A DNA stretch of 64,000 bases from Jiella pelagia (GTDB lineage Bacteria; Pseudomonadota; Alphaproteobacteria; Rhizobiales; Rhizobiaceae). Shown here piece after piece: positions 18,931 through 29,000 of the stretch. The position numbers and the translations under genes are program-made. Where the stretch lies: the NCBI RefSeq assembly GCF_026898155.1, contig NZ_CP114029.1, positions 1,433,501 to 1,497,500 on the forward strand. Direction: 5' to 3'. Below the pieces are notes generated by a model that was given only the letters and a program-made list of their open reading frames with translations, did not search any database and was not told the origin of the DNA. Every line of letters begins with the position of its first letter. The stretch's first letter is position 1.

Positions 18931-19087
18931 CGCCTCGCCTCTTCCCGCCGCCCGGTCATCACCGGCCGACGGGAGAATTGCGATGCGAGCTGCGAAGCGT
19001 CAAGCCGGGGAAAAGTCGCCGCCCGCACGGACGACGAGGCGATGAGGGCCGGCGGCACCGCCGCCGGTGCCCTCGGTGGGTGCCGGG

Positions 19088-19246
19088 TCAGATGCGGCCG
19101 AGAAGGAGGAGGATCAGCACCACGACGAGCACGAGGCCCAGAATTCCAGAGGGTCCGTAGCCCCATCCTCCGGAATAGCCCCAGGTCGGCAAGGCGCCGA
19201 TGAGCAGGAGAATGACGATGATGAGGAGGATGGTACCGAGGCTCAT
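19088..19246 (-). CDS. DUF3309 family small membrane peptide
   Basis: A 52-residue peptide beginning MSLGTILLIIVILLLIGALP, then the family signature TWGYSGGWGYGPSG and a second hydrophobic stretch LGLVLVVVLILLLLGRI. Two transmembrane segments with a Gly/Tyr-rich turn. Function unknown in the family. It contains an in-frame GAGCCTC at the start (S-L codons), a natural occurrence of that 7-mer. A paralogue lies upstream at 19353–19526. Confidence 0.8.
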   Translation of the reverse strand: MSLGTILLIIVILLLIGALPTWGYSGGWGYGPSGILGLVLVVVLILLLLGRI

Positions 19247-19352
19247 GGAGGCGTTTCCTTCGCCGATGTTTTGATGCCTCACAAACCGTTGAACAGGGGT
19301 TTGCGTTCCCTGCCACCAATGTCTCTTGGTTAACCGCGTGGCGGCGCCGGTC

Positions 19353-19526
19353 TCACACCGGGCTCAGTCCGCCGATCGCGACGAAAACAGCGATCATCAG
19401 GAAGACGATCCCGAGAACCATCGTCGGTCGGTAGCCCCATTGCCGCGACCATGGCCATGTCGGCACGGCGGCGATGAGAACCAGAAAGACGATGACGACG
19501 ACGATCGGACCATAGCCGACGTCCAT
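19353..19526 (-). CDS. DUF3309 family small membrane peptide (second copy)
   Basis: A 57-residue peptide starting MDVGYGPIVVVIVFLVLIAA with the same signature, PTWPWSRQWGYRPTM, and a second hydrophobic helix. It is 106 bp upstream of the first copy and in the same orientation, so the two may be co-transcribed. They are clearly diverged in sequence, so this is an old duplication. Function unknown. Confidence 0.75.
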   Translation of the reverse strand: MDVGYGPIVVVIVFLVLIAAVPTWPWSRQWGYRPTMVLGIVFLMIAVFVAIGGLSPV

Positions 19527-19663
19527 GGCGTTTCCTCCCGCACCTCGGTGCACTTGTTGCGTCGATGGCGGCCGTCGCAATGACGGTTCCAGCGCCACGC
19601 GTCCTAACCGACTGTCAACGATATGCAAACAGGACTGTTCGAACAAGCTCACGGCGTGACCGA

Positions 19664-19692
19664 TTGCATCCTATTAGATAGGACACTATTAA
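19664..19692 (+). promoter_or_regulatory. Promoter with operator palindrome for the marR efflux operon
   Basis: A −35-like TTGCAT (19664–19669) is separated by exactly 17 bp from a −10-like TATTAA (19687–19692). The spacer contains the palindrome CCTAT-TAG-ATAGG (19670–19682), well placed for a MarR dimer to block RNA polymerase. The −10 ends only 7 bp before the ATG at 19700, and no ribosome site precedes that ATG, so the messenger is probably leaderless. Autoregulation by the MarR protein is inferred. Confidence 0.6.
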
Positions 19693-19699
19693 TCTGTTC

Positions 19700-20188
19700 A
19701 TGAAACAGAATGTTGCTCTCCAGTTCGATCTGACCACCAACCTGCTGCGCATCGGCCGCCTATGGCGCAAGCAGGCACGCGCATCGATCGAGGCCCATGG
19801 CGTCTCGGAAGCCTGCGCCCATCCGTTGGTGACGATCGGCAGGCTCGGGGATGGAGTGCGACAGGGCGCCGTTGCCGAAGAGGTGGGGATCGAGGGTCCG
19901 TCCCTCGTCCGGCTGCTCGACCAGATGTGCGAATGCGGCCTCGTCGAGCGACGCGAAGACCCGGCCGATCGCCGCGCCAAGACGTTGTGGCTGACGGAAC
20001 GCGGTCACGCCGTGATGGCGCACATCGAGGCTGATCTCGTCGCGCTGCGCTCGCGCGTTCTGGCGGACGTCTCTTGCGACGACATCGCCGCAGCCCTCAG
20101 GGTCTTCGCCGCCTTCGACGCATATCGCCCCGCTGGGGAAGACGAAAGCGGCGACGGCCCGGCGACGCGGCTGCAAGAGACTTCGTGA
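19700..20188 (+). CDS. MarR family transcriptional regulator
   Basis: A 162-residue winged-helix repressor. The recognition region is GAVAEEVGIEGPSLVRLLDQ and the wing DPADRRAKTLWLTERG, both typical of MarR proteins. Its stop shares one base with the start of the FUSC gene, so it is the first gene of the efflux operon and likely its regulator, releasing DNA on binding an aromatic acid. The start at 19700 seems leaderless; the N-terminus (QFDLTTNLLRIGRLWRKQA) fits the family, so a later start is unlikely. Confidence 0.88.
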   Translation: MKQNVALQFDLTTNLLRIGRLWRKQARASIEAHGVSEACAHPLVTIGRLGDGVRQGAVAEEVGIEGPSLVRLLDQMCECGLVERREDPADRRAKTLWLTERGHAVMAHIEADLVALRSRVLADVSCDDIAAALRVFAAFDAYRPAGEDESGDGPATRLQETS

Positions 20189-22272
20189 TGCCCGACCTTT
20201 CCCTGCCGACACGGCGGGAGTGGATCTTCGCGGTGAAGACCTTCGCCGCCTCGATGCTCGCCCTCTACATCGCGCTCGCCGCCGGCCTGCCGCGCCCCTA
20301 TTGGGCCATGGCGACGGTGTTCATCGTCGCCAATCCACTCGCCGGCGCGACGCGCTCGAAAGCGCTCTACCGGGCGCTCGGCACGGTGATCGGGGCGTCC
20401 GCGGCCGTCCTGTTCACGCCGCTCTTCGTCGGCGAGCCGGTGGTGCTCAGCGCCGTCGTGGCGATCTGGACCGGCGGCCTGCTCTTCGTCTCCTTCCTCG
20501 ACCGGACGCCGCGCTCCTACATGTTCATGCTGTCCGGCTATTCGCTGCCGCTGATCGCCCTGCCGACGGTCGGCGACCCGTCGACCGTCTTCGACGTCGC
20601 CCTTGCGAGGTCGCAGGAGATCATCCTCGGCATCACCTGCACCAGCCTCGTCAGCGCCCTCGTCCTGCCCCAGAGCCTCGGAGCGGTCGTGGCGGGGCGG
20701 GTCGGAGGCTGGCTGACCGACGCCAGCTCATGGATCCGCGACGTCCTTGCCGGAACCGGCGACCGGCTCGCCGAGACGCTGAAGCTCGCCCCCGACGTCA
20801 AGGCCGTCGACCAGCTGATCGGCCAGCTGCGTTACGATCCCGACATGGCGGCGGTCGTCGTCCATGCGCGCCAGCTGCGCGGCCGGCTGGTGATGCTGCC
20901 GGCGCTGCTTTCCTCCCTCGCCGACCGGCTGGCGGCGATCCGCCGGAACGGCGGACGCCTGCCGCCCGAGATCGAGGTCCTGTGCTGGGAGGTCGACGCC
21001 TGGATCGCCAGCACCGGCCAAGCGCAGGAGGATGGCGGCCGGCGGCTGGCGGCGCGGATCGTCGAGATCCGGGCGCGCCACGCTGGCGAAACGCGGGGCG
21101 GCGACTGGACGTCGCTGCTGCAGGACGGCGCCCTCGCCCGGCTCGCCGACCTCGTCGACCTGTGGAGCGACTGCATCGCCCTGAAGCGCGAGATCCTGGC
21201 CGGGCGCAAGGCCCGCCGGACCCTGGCGCTGCGGCTGAAGAACGTCGCGGCCGAGGTGCCGCACTACGATTTCGGCATGATGGCCTTCGCCGCGCTCTCG
21301 GCGATCGGCGGGCTGTTCACCGCCTCGCTGATCTGGATCTATTCCGGCTGGGACCAGGGGGCGGGCTTCGTGCTGATCGCCGGGGTGGCGGGCGCCTTCT
21401 TCGCCTCCCTCGACAATCCGCTGCCGCAGCTGAAGCAGATGGCCATCCTGACGACGCTCGGCTGCATCGTCGCCGGCATCTACGTCTTCGGCGTGTTGCC
21501 GCAGGTGACCACCTTCGCCGGCCTTGTCGTCGTCTTCGCGCCGGTCTATCTCGCCCTGCCGATCCTGATCGGGCGGCCGAAGACGATGTTCATCGGCCTC
21601 CTCCTCGCCGTCAACAGCGCGACGCTGATGACGCTGCAGGAAGTCTACACGGCGAACTTCACGCTATTCGTCAACGGCGCCATCGCCGCGGTGCTCGGCG
21701 TCGTCTTCACCCTCGTCTGGGCGATCCTGACCCGGCCCTTCGGCGCGGCGCTGGCCGCAAGGCGGCTGGAGAGCCAGGGCTGGCGCGAGATCGCCGATCT
21801 TGCCGCCGGGCGGCGGACGGATGCGGCGCCGGTCTTTGCCGGCCGCTTCTTCGACCGGCTCGGCCAGCTGGTGCCGCGCCTCGGGCAGCAAGGCTCGGAC
21901 AGGAGCAGCGAAGCCTTCACGGAGATGCGCGTCGGCCTCAATGTCCTCGACCTCAAGGAGGCGGCAAGGCAGCTCGCGGGGCCGCAGCGGGCCTCGGTGG
22001 AGGCGGTGCTGGCGGGCGTCGCACGGTTCTACCGGCAAAAGGCCGAGGGGGTCGGACCGGCCAGCCCCGCTGCCGATCTCCGCGACCGCATCGACGCGGC
22101 GATCGCCGCCTGCCGGGACTCTGCCGCGACGGGCGGCAGGCAGCGGGCAATCCAGGGGCTCGTCGGGCTGCGGCGGGCGATGTTCGCAGGCTCGCCGCCG
22201 CCGACCCCGCCGAACGTTCCGGGCCGTGTCGCGCCGCCCGCCGAACCCGCCTTCGCCCTCGCGGCGGAATAG
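20188..22272 (+). CDS. FUSC family efflux transporter (AaeB-like)
   Basis: A 694-residue inner-membrane protein with two blocks of about five to six transmembrane segments (residues ~15–165 and ~350–510) divided by a cytosolic domain. The N-terminal pattern LARPYWAMATVFIVANPLAG-like (here LPRPYWAMATVFIVANPLAG) and FMLSGYSLPLIALPTV are typical of FUSC proteins such as E. coli AaeB, which exports hydroxylated aromatic acids. It works with the DUF1656 peptide and HlyD-type adaptor that follow. Substrate inferred only from family. Confidence 0.88.
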   Translation: MPDLSLPTRREWIFAVKTFAASMLALYIALAAGLPRPYWAMATVFIVANPLAGATRSKALYRALGTVIGASAAVLFTPLFVGEPVVLSAVVAIWTGGLLFVSFLDRTPRSYMFMLSGYSLPLIALPTVGDPSTVFDVALARSQEIILGITCTSLVSALVLPQSLGAVVAGRVGGWLTDASSWIRDVLAGTGDRLAETLKLAPDVKAVDQLIGQLRYDPDMAAVVVHARQLRGRLVMLPALLSSLADRLAAIRRNGGRLPPEIEVLCWEVDAWIASTGQAQEDGGRRLAARIVEIRARHAGETRGGDWTSLLQDGALARLADLVDLWSDCIALKREILAGRKARRTLALRLKNVAAEVPHYDFGMMAFAALSAIGGLFTASLIWIYSGWDQGAGFVLIAGVAGAFFASLDNPLPQLKQMAILTTLGCIVAGIYVFGVLPQVTTFAGLVVVFAPVYLALPILIGRPKTMFIGLLLAVNSATLMTLQEVYTANFTLFVNGAIAAVLGVVFTLVWAILTRPFGAALAARRLESQGWREIADLAAGRRTDAAPVFAGRFFDRLGQLVPRLGQQGSDRSSEAFTEMRVGLNVLDLKEAARQLAGPQRASVEAVLAGVARFYRQKAEGVGPASPAADLRDRIDAAIAACRDSAATGGRQRAIQGLVGLRRAMFAGSPPPTPPNVPGRVAPPAEPAFALAAE

Positions 22273-22281
22273 GAGTGTCCC

Positions 22282-22491
22282 ATGACCGGTGATCTCGCGA
22301 TCTTCGGGGTCTTCGTCCCGAAGCTCCTCGTCATCCTTCTCGCATCCTACGCGGTGCTGCTGCTTCTCAAGATGGTCCTTGCCCGCCTCGGCGTCTATCG
22401 CGTCGTCTGGCACCCAGCGCTGTTCGACCTGTCGATCTTCATCCTCCTCGCCGCAGCCGCGGCGAATGCCGCCGAATGGTATCTGTCATGA
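22282..22491 (+). CDS. DUF1656 family protein (AaeX-like)
   Basis: A 69-residue peptide with two transmembrane helices, starting MTGDLAIFGVFVPKLLVILL and containing YRVVWHPALFDLSIFILL, which is the conserved core of DUF1656/AaeX. It regularly stands between FUSC and HlyD genes in aromatic-acid efflux operons. Its ATGA stop overlaps the start of the next gene, so translation is coupled. Role within the pump unknown. Confidence 0.85.
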   Translation: MTGDLAIFGVFVPKLLVILLASYAVLLLLKMVLARLGVYRVVWHPALFDLSIFILLAAAAANAAEWYLS

Positions 22492-23438
22492 CCGCCCGTC
22501 TCTCCCGGCTCCTCAAGTCCGCCTTCACGCTGACCCTCTTCGCCATCGCCCTCGCCGTCGGCTGGAACCTCTGGCAGGGCTACATGGAAACGCCCTGGAC
22601 GAGGGATGGCCATGTGCGCGCCGACGTCGTCTCCATCGCCCCCGACATCTCCGGGCCGGTCGCGGAAGTGCTGGTCTCCGACAACCAGACGGTGGCGAAG
22701 GACCAAGTGCTGGTGCGCATCGACCCCGAGCGGTTCCAGATCGCCCTCGCCCTCGCCGACGCCTCGCTGAAGGACAAGGCCGCCGCCCTCACCCAGGCGA
22801 GGCGCGAGGCCGAGCGCTATCACCGGCTGGAAAACGGCCCGGCGGTCTCGCAGCAGAATATCGAACAGGCCGATCTCGCCGTCGAGCAGGCGAGCGCCGC
22901 CTATGACGAGGCAACCGCGAACCGCGACCTCGCCGCCCTCAACCTCGAGCGCACCAGCGTGCGCGCCCCGGCCAACGGCGTGATCAGCAACCTCGCCCTC
23001 AATCCCGGCGACTACGTCGCCTCGGGATCCGGCGTGATGGCGCTGATCGACACCGACACGCTGCGGGTCGAGGGCTATTTCGAGGAGAACCAGCTGCCGA
23101 GGATCGCTGTCGGCGACGCCGTCACCGTCGACCTGATGGGGCACGGGCAGACGCTGCGCGGCCATGTGGAAAGCATCGCCGCCGGCATCGAGGACCGCGA
23201 GCGCACCGACGGCTCGAACCTCCTCGCCAACGTCACGCCGACCTTCTCCTGGGTGCGGCTCGCCCAGCGGGTACCGGTGCGCATCGCCCTCGACGAGGTT
23301 CCGGCAGGAACCCGCCTCGTCGCCGGACTGACCGCCACCGTCACTGTGCATCCCGGCAAGGGCCAGGCGCGCATCGACCGGCCGGCCGCATCCAACGAGG
23401 TCGCCGCCGAGCCTCTGGCAGGAGAGAGCGGCAGCTGA
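22488..23438 (+). CDS. HlyD family secretion periplasmic adaptor (AaeA-like)
   Basis: A 316-residue membrane fusion protein. An N-terminal anchor ([18 protein letters not shown]) is followed by [20 protein letters not shown], the biotinyl-lipoyl start, an alpha-helical hairpin (about residues 75–150), the second lipoyl half [20 protein letters not shown], and a beta-barrel with [19 protein letters not shown]. It joins the FUSC permease to an outer-membrane channel or the periplasm. Start overlaps the DUF1656 gene by ATGA. The GAGCCTC near 23404 is in frame. Confidence 0.88.
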   Translation: MTARLSRLLKSAFTLTLFAIALAVGWNLWQGYMETPWTRDGHVRADVVSIAPDISGPVAEVLVSDNQTVAKDQVLVRIDPERFQIALALADASLKDKAAALTQARREAERYHRLENGPAVSQQNIEQADLAVEQASAAYDEATANRDLAALNLERTSVRAPANGVISNLALNPGDYVASGSGVMALIDTDTLRVEGYFEENQLPRIAVGDAVTVDLMGHGQTLRGHVESIAAGIEDRERTDGSNLLANVTPTFSWVRLAQRVPVRIALDEVPAGTRLVAGLTATVTVHPGKGQARIDRPAASNEVAAEPLAGESGS

Positions 23439-23587
23439 GCCCTCGCCGCGGCGCGGCCACAGGGATCCGGCCCGCGAGCAATGCCGTCACGGTTGCGTCA
23501 CGCCGGCCGGCCAGAATTGACAAGCGGCGGCGAACGCGCCACCTCGAAGCCGAGATGATGACTTTTCCTCCGACGAGGACCGACGCG

Positions 23588-24857
23588 ATGACCATCCAGA
23601 CGCCGATCGACACCATCGAGGCAGATCCCGCGCCGCGGCGAGCGACCGTCGGCGTCGATGTCGGCGGGGTGCTGGTGGGCGGCGGCGCGCCGGTGGTCGT
23701 CCAGTCGATGACCAATACCGACACCGCCGATGTCGACGCCACCGTGGCGCAGGTCGCGGCGCTGTCGAAGGCCGGCTCCGAGATCGTCCGCATCACCGTC
23801 GACCGCGACGAGAGCGCCGCCGCCGTGCCGAAGGTGCGCGAGCGGCTGGAGCGGCTCGGCCTCAACGTGCCGCTGGTCGGCGACTTCCACTATATCGGCC
23901 ACAAGCTTCTTGCCGATCATCCGGCCTGCGCCGAGGCGCTGGCGAAATACCGCATCAATCCAGGCAATGTCGGCTTCCGGGACAAGCGGGACAAGCAGTT
24001 CGCGGCGATCGTCGAGATGGCGATCCGCTACGACAAGCCGGTGCGCATAGGCGTCAACTGGGGCTCGCTCGACCAGGAGCTGCTGACCCGGCTGATGGAC
24101 GCCAACACCGCCTTGCCACAGCCGCGTTCGGCGCGGGCGGTGACGAGAGAGGCGATCATCCAGTCGGCGCTGATCTCGGCCGAGGCTCGCCGAGGAGATC
24201 GGCCTTGCCAAGAACCGCATCATCCTGTCGGCCAAGGTCAGCCAGGTGCAGGACCTCATCGCCGTCTACCGCGACCTCTCCCGGCGCACCGACCACGCGC
24301 TGCATCTCGGCCTGACCGAGGCGGGCATGGGCTCCAAGGGCATCGTCGCCTCGGCCGCCTCGATGGGCATCCTGCTGCAGGACGGCATCGGCGACACCAT
24401 CCGCGTGTCTCTCACCCCGGAGCCGAACGGCGATCGCACCCGGGAAGTGCAGGTCGCGCAGGAGCTGCTGCAGACCATGGGGTTCCGGCAGTTCCTGCCC
24501 GTCGTCGCCGCCTGTCCCGGCTGCGGGCGCACGACCTCGACGGTGTTCCAGGAGCTGGCCGAAAAGATCCAGAGCGACATCCGCGTCAACATGCCGGTTT
24601 GGCGGGAGAAGTATCCGGGCGTCGAGGCGCTGAACGTCGCGGTGATGGGCTGCATCGTCAACGGACCGGGCGAATCCAAGCATGCCGACATCGGCATCTC
24701 CCTGCCCGGCACCGGCGAGACGCCGGCGGCCCCCGTCTTCGTCGACGGCAGGAAGACGGTGACGCTGCGCGGGCCGAACATCGCCGCGGAATTCCAGGTG
24801 ATGGTCGCCGACTATATCGAGAACCGCTTCGGCAAGGGACGCGCCGCCGCCGAATGA
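23588..24857 (+). pseudogene. ispG: 4-hydroxy-3-methylbut-2-enyl diphosphate synthase, one frameshift at GAGGCTC
   Basis: Iron–sulfur enzyme of the non-mevalonate isoprenoid route that reduces methylerythritol cyclodiphosphate to HMBPP. The first frame carries [20 protein letters not shown] and [20 protein letters not shown]. At 24182–24188 (GAGGCTC) the frame shifts; removing one base restores [20 protein letters not shown] and the rest, with cluster ligands in [13 protein letters not shown] and the [11 protein letters not shown] motif. Corrected length is 422 residues. The stop overlaps the next start (ATGA). IspG is normally essential in organisms using this pathway, so true loss is unlikely. 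Confidence 0.9.
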
Positions 24858-25888
24858 CCGTTGCCTCCAGCGCCCCAGCCGCATCGCCGTCACGCCGCGC
24901 CCCCGGCGCGGGCTCGGCGCGTCGGCGGTTCGAAGCCGCGCTGATCGGGGCTCTCGGCCTTGTGGCTATGCTCGCCGCACCGGCTGCGGCCGAGACCATT
25001 CGCCCGGCAGGCAAGGCCGGCAACGTCGCAATTGCGCTTCCGGCGCTGGCCTATCCGCCCTCTCCGCCCCAGTTCGGGGCGGTCGACGCCGTCCCGGGCG
25101 AGACTGAAGCCGCCGACGAACCACCGGTGCGGCGCATCTGCCGGCTGATCGCACAAAATGCCGACGCGGTCGGCATGCCGCGGTCGTTCTTCGCTCGTCT
25201 GATCTGGAAGGAGAGCCGGTTCGACGCGAAGGCGCGATCGCCGGTCGGGGCGCAGGGCATCGCCCAGTTCATGCCCTACACCGCCGAAGAGCGCGGGCTC
25301 GACGACCCGTTCGATACGGCGGAGGCCATCCGCCATTCGGCGCTGTTCCTCGCCGATCTGAGATCGGACCTCGGCAATTGGGGACTTGCGGCCGCCGCCT
25401 ACAATGGCGGGCCCAACCGGGTGAAGCGCTGGATCGCCAGTGGCGGCCGCCTCCCCTATGAGACCGAGAACTACGTCGTGGCCATCACCGCCCGGCCGGC
25501 ACTCTGGTTTACCGAGGATGGCCGCGAGATCGAACCGCGGCCACTCGAGGAAGGCAAAAAGTTCGACGAATCCTGCGAACGCCTGCCGATCATCGAGAGC
25601 CGGTCGGTCTTCGCCTCGCTCGAGACCGGCGCGCCGATGAAGCCGTGGGGCGTGCAGGTCGCCGGCAATCCGAGCCAGTCGGTTGCCATGGCGATGTTTC
25701 GCCGGGTGCAGTCCAAGATGCCGGACCTTCTCGGCGGCAAAGCGCCGCTCGTCCTTCGCGAGCGGGCACCCGGCCGTGGCCGGATCTGGGCCGTGCGCAT
25801 CGGCGCCGACAGCCGCGGCGAGGCGAACCAGTTCTGCGTCAGGCTGAAGAGAGCCGGCGGGTCCTGCATCGTCATGAAGAACCGTTGA
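24854..25888 (+). CDS. Lytic transglycosylase domain-containing protein
   Basis: A 344-residue periplasmic murein lyase. The N-terminal signal segment (residues ~27–50, ending APAAAET) is preceded by an Arg-rich stretch. The SLT domain has the catalytic glutamate in [20 protein letters not shown] followed by [15 protein letters not shown] and [20 protein letters not shown]. The C-terminus ([20 protein letters not shown] through GGSCIVM) resembles a SPOR peptidoglycan-binding domain. Its ATG overlaps the ispG stop, so the two genes are co-translated; functional linkage is unclear. Confidence 0.88.
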   Translation: MTVASSAPAASPSRRAPGAGSARRRFEAALIGALGLVAMLAAPAAAETIRPAGKAGNVAIALPALAYPPSPPQFGAVDAVPGETEAADEPPVRRICRLIAQNADAVGMPRSFFARLIWKESRFDAKARSPVGAQGIAQFMPYTAEERGLDDPFDTAEAIRHSALFLADLRSDLGNWGLAAAAYNGGPNRVKRWIASGGRLPYETENYVVAITARPALWFTEDGREIEPRPLEEGKKFDESCERLPIIESRSVFASLETGAPMKPWGVQVAGNPSQSVAMAMFRRVQSKMPDLLGGKAPLVLRERAPGRGRIWAVRIGADSRGEANQFCVRLKRAGGSCIVMKNR

Positions 25889-26094
25889 GCGCCGCCGGGT
25901 GAGACCGCGGACGGGGTGAGACCCGGGCTGGACCGGCATGGCGATCCACAAATCTCGCCCCCCCCCGGCAAAAAGGTCCATGGGGCGTGCGACGCGGCCG
26001 TGCCGCCCCAAAGCCCTTACAAGGCCACGTCGGTCCCGGACCGACCTCTCCGGCGGCCTCTCTTCGGACCACCGGATCTCAGGTGCAAGTCTCG

Positions 26095-29000
26095 TCAGTC
26101 CGACATGGCTTCCCGCAGGCGGTTCGCGTCAATGCTCGAGATTTCGGACGCTGGCTCGGGAGCCGCCTTCATCTGCTGCTCGAGATCATCCGCTCCAGTG
26201 CCGCTGCGCTGGGCAAGGATCTCGCGGTAGATCCCGATCAGGTCTTCGGCCTGTTCGGAAGCCTGCCGCATGCCTCCCTTCAGTTCTGGCGACTTCAGGT
26301 AGCGTTCGGGATCGTTGTCGATCTGCTGCAGTGCCTTCATCAAGCCTTCCAGGCTGGATACCTCGATCTTGAACCCGTTCTCTCCGTCGATCACGTCCTC
26401 GCCGACCGCGCCGCGGTCCGACGCAATCACCCAGCAGCCGCACATCAGCGCCTCGCGAGTCACCAAACCGTAGGCTTCCGGCCAGACCGACGGCGCAACG
26501 AGTACGTCGAACTCGGCATAAAGGTCCGCCACCTTGCTCTGCGGCACCTTGGGCCTGATATCGAGTTCGGTGGTGCCGAGCCGGCCGCGGCGACGCGTGC
26601 CCACGGACATGGCGTGATCGATGAAGACGAAACGCAGGTTCTTGTATTCGCCGCTCAGGAGAGCACGCTGGATCAAATGGTAGCCTTTGTGGCGTGCCAG
26701 TCCGCCGATAAAGCCGAGGCGAACCTTGCCGTCCGGCGAGGGAATGCGGGGGCTCGGTTTGATCTCCGATCCGCCATTCGGCACCGCAACAGCGTTGTGG
26801 ACGCCGGCTTCCCGATAGACTTCGGCGAAGGCTTCGGAGACGCCCATCACCTTCTCCGCCCCGAGCAGGCATTCGCGGAGCTGCATGCGCGCGGCAAACT
26901 GCTCGGCCGGTATCCGGCCGAGCTGAGAGGCGGGATTGCCGTGATCGTAGAGATCGATCTTGTCGTCCCTGCCGAGCAGAAACTGCTCGTCCGAGATCCA
27001 CCAGCCGTCATGAGCCGTAATCACGTAGGGTATGCCGCGACGCCGCGCTTCGAGCACCACCGCGGCGGTCAGCCGCTGAATGCAGTGGAAGTGGATCATG
27101 TCGGGCTGGCAGATGTCGAGATAGTCGCTGAAGACCTTCGCCATCTTCTCGTCATAGGCGATCCGGTCGATGTCCGGCAGGTCCGGGGTGGTCACCCCGA
27201 CGACGCGAATGCCGTCCGCCGCATGGCTGGCGACCTTGTAGGCCTCGCTGCCACCTTCGATCGAGCAGAAGATCTCGAAGGCAAACTCATCCCGGTGATG
27301 AGCGGCGAAATGCCTGACATTGTCGTGGACGACGCGGGTCGCACCGCCCAGCGCCTGAGGCGGATAGTAGACGTTGACGATGAGGACACGCTTGCGGGTA
27401 TCCGGCGCCGGCAGGCTCGCAGAGCGAATGATGCTGGTGATGTTCTTCGCCATGGCCGGGACGCTGTATTCCTTCAGCGCCTTTTCCCGTGCCTTCGCAC
27501 CGATCGAGGTCCGCAACTCCGTATCTCGGATCAACCGGTCGAGCGCCTCGGTCCAGTCCTTCGTCGTCCGCGCGATAATGCCGTCGACGCCGTCTTCGAT
27601 CAGGTCCTTGTAGAGCGCCGTATCGCTGACGACCGACGGGATGCCGAGCATTGCTGCTTCCAGCCATTTGATCTCGCTTTTCACGTCGGTCGTGGGCGCC
27701 GGCTTCAGAACAGCGAGATTGATGTCGGCGGCGGAAAGCGTCGACCAGTACTGATGGACGTCCCAGACTGGCGGCAGCATGACAAGATTGTCGTCGTACT
27801 CACGCAGCTTTTTGCCTGGCGTCATGTATCCGGCAAGAACGATGGAGACCTTGTCGCCGTATTTCCTGGCCATGGCGACGAGCGCCGGTTCGACCAGTTC
27901 CTGGAAGTCCTGCTTGTGAGCCTTCGTTCCGGATCCGTAGAAGATCGTGACCTGTTGCTTTGCTTGACTGCCCGATGAATGGCCGACATGCTGAGCATGC
28001 GGGCTGTGCAGCGCGTTGGCATGAACGTAAGCCGGCATGTCGGCATCCGCCACACCGTGGACATACTGGATCAGCGGCTTGGTCGAGACGAGGGCGTTCT
28101 CGCAGCATCTGAGGGCGGACCGAAACAACGGGACGCCCAGCGCCAGCCCGTCATGCTCCTTCTGGGTGATCTGGTTGTCGTAGCTCTCCAGCGGCGGCGG
28201 AAAGAATTCTTCGTCGAAGATGAGATCGTCGACCTCGTAGAAGGTGGCGCAGCCAACCTCACGCGCCTTGTCGATCGCCCTGATCATCTCGTAATAGGCT
28301 GGCACGCGGAAGAATATCACCGCATCGAAGCAATGGACTTTTTCGAGGAACCCTTCGATGTTGTCCTTGAAATTGAAAACCTCGACGACAAAGCCGGCTG
28401 CTTTCAATTGTTCGATCTTCTGATCGATCCGATAAAAGCGGCATTGCGGGAGGTCGAAATTGCCGACGAGCGCCACCGATCGAACATAGCGTTTTTCGGC
28501 GGCGGTTTCGGCCTTCAGCAGGGCATGGACGGACGCGCACTCCGCCTCGATGCGAGCCTGCCCGTCGGCCAGGCGTCCGTCGCTGGCCTCTGCGTTTGCG
28601 AGCAGCCAGGACGAGGTCAGGAACCGCGGCGCCAGGTCATGGAAGCGACGTCTCAAGCCAAGATCGGCAGGAAAGCGGTCGATACCATTCTTCAAGGCAC
28701 GCAAGGCAGCGAATTGATCGCCGACCTGCTCGACGCAGTGAGACAGGTTAATGTAGGTCCAAATGTTCGCGTCGCTGGACTGTGTTAATCTCTTGTAGAC
28801 TTCCGCCGCTTCCAAATAGCACTTGCGACGCAGCAGGCAGTCGGCATAGTGGCGAAGCGCCGGCCCGAAATCCGGCACCAGCCGCAGGATCTTCTGGTAG
28901 GCGATTAATGCCTGGTCGTCCTTGCCTTCCAAGACGAGCCGGTCCGCGACCAGGACGAGCAGCGGCGCATGGCGCCGTTCGATCGCGACCGGGGTCGCGT

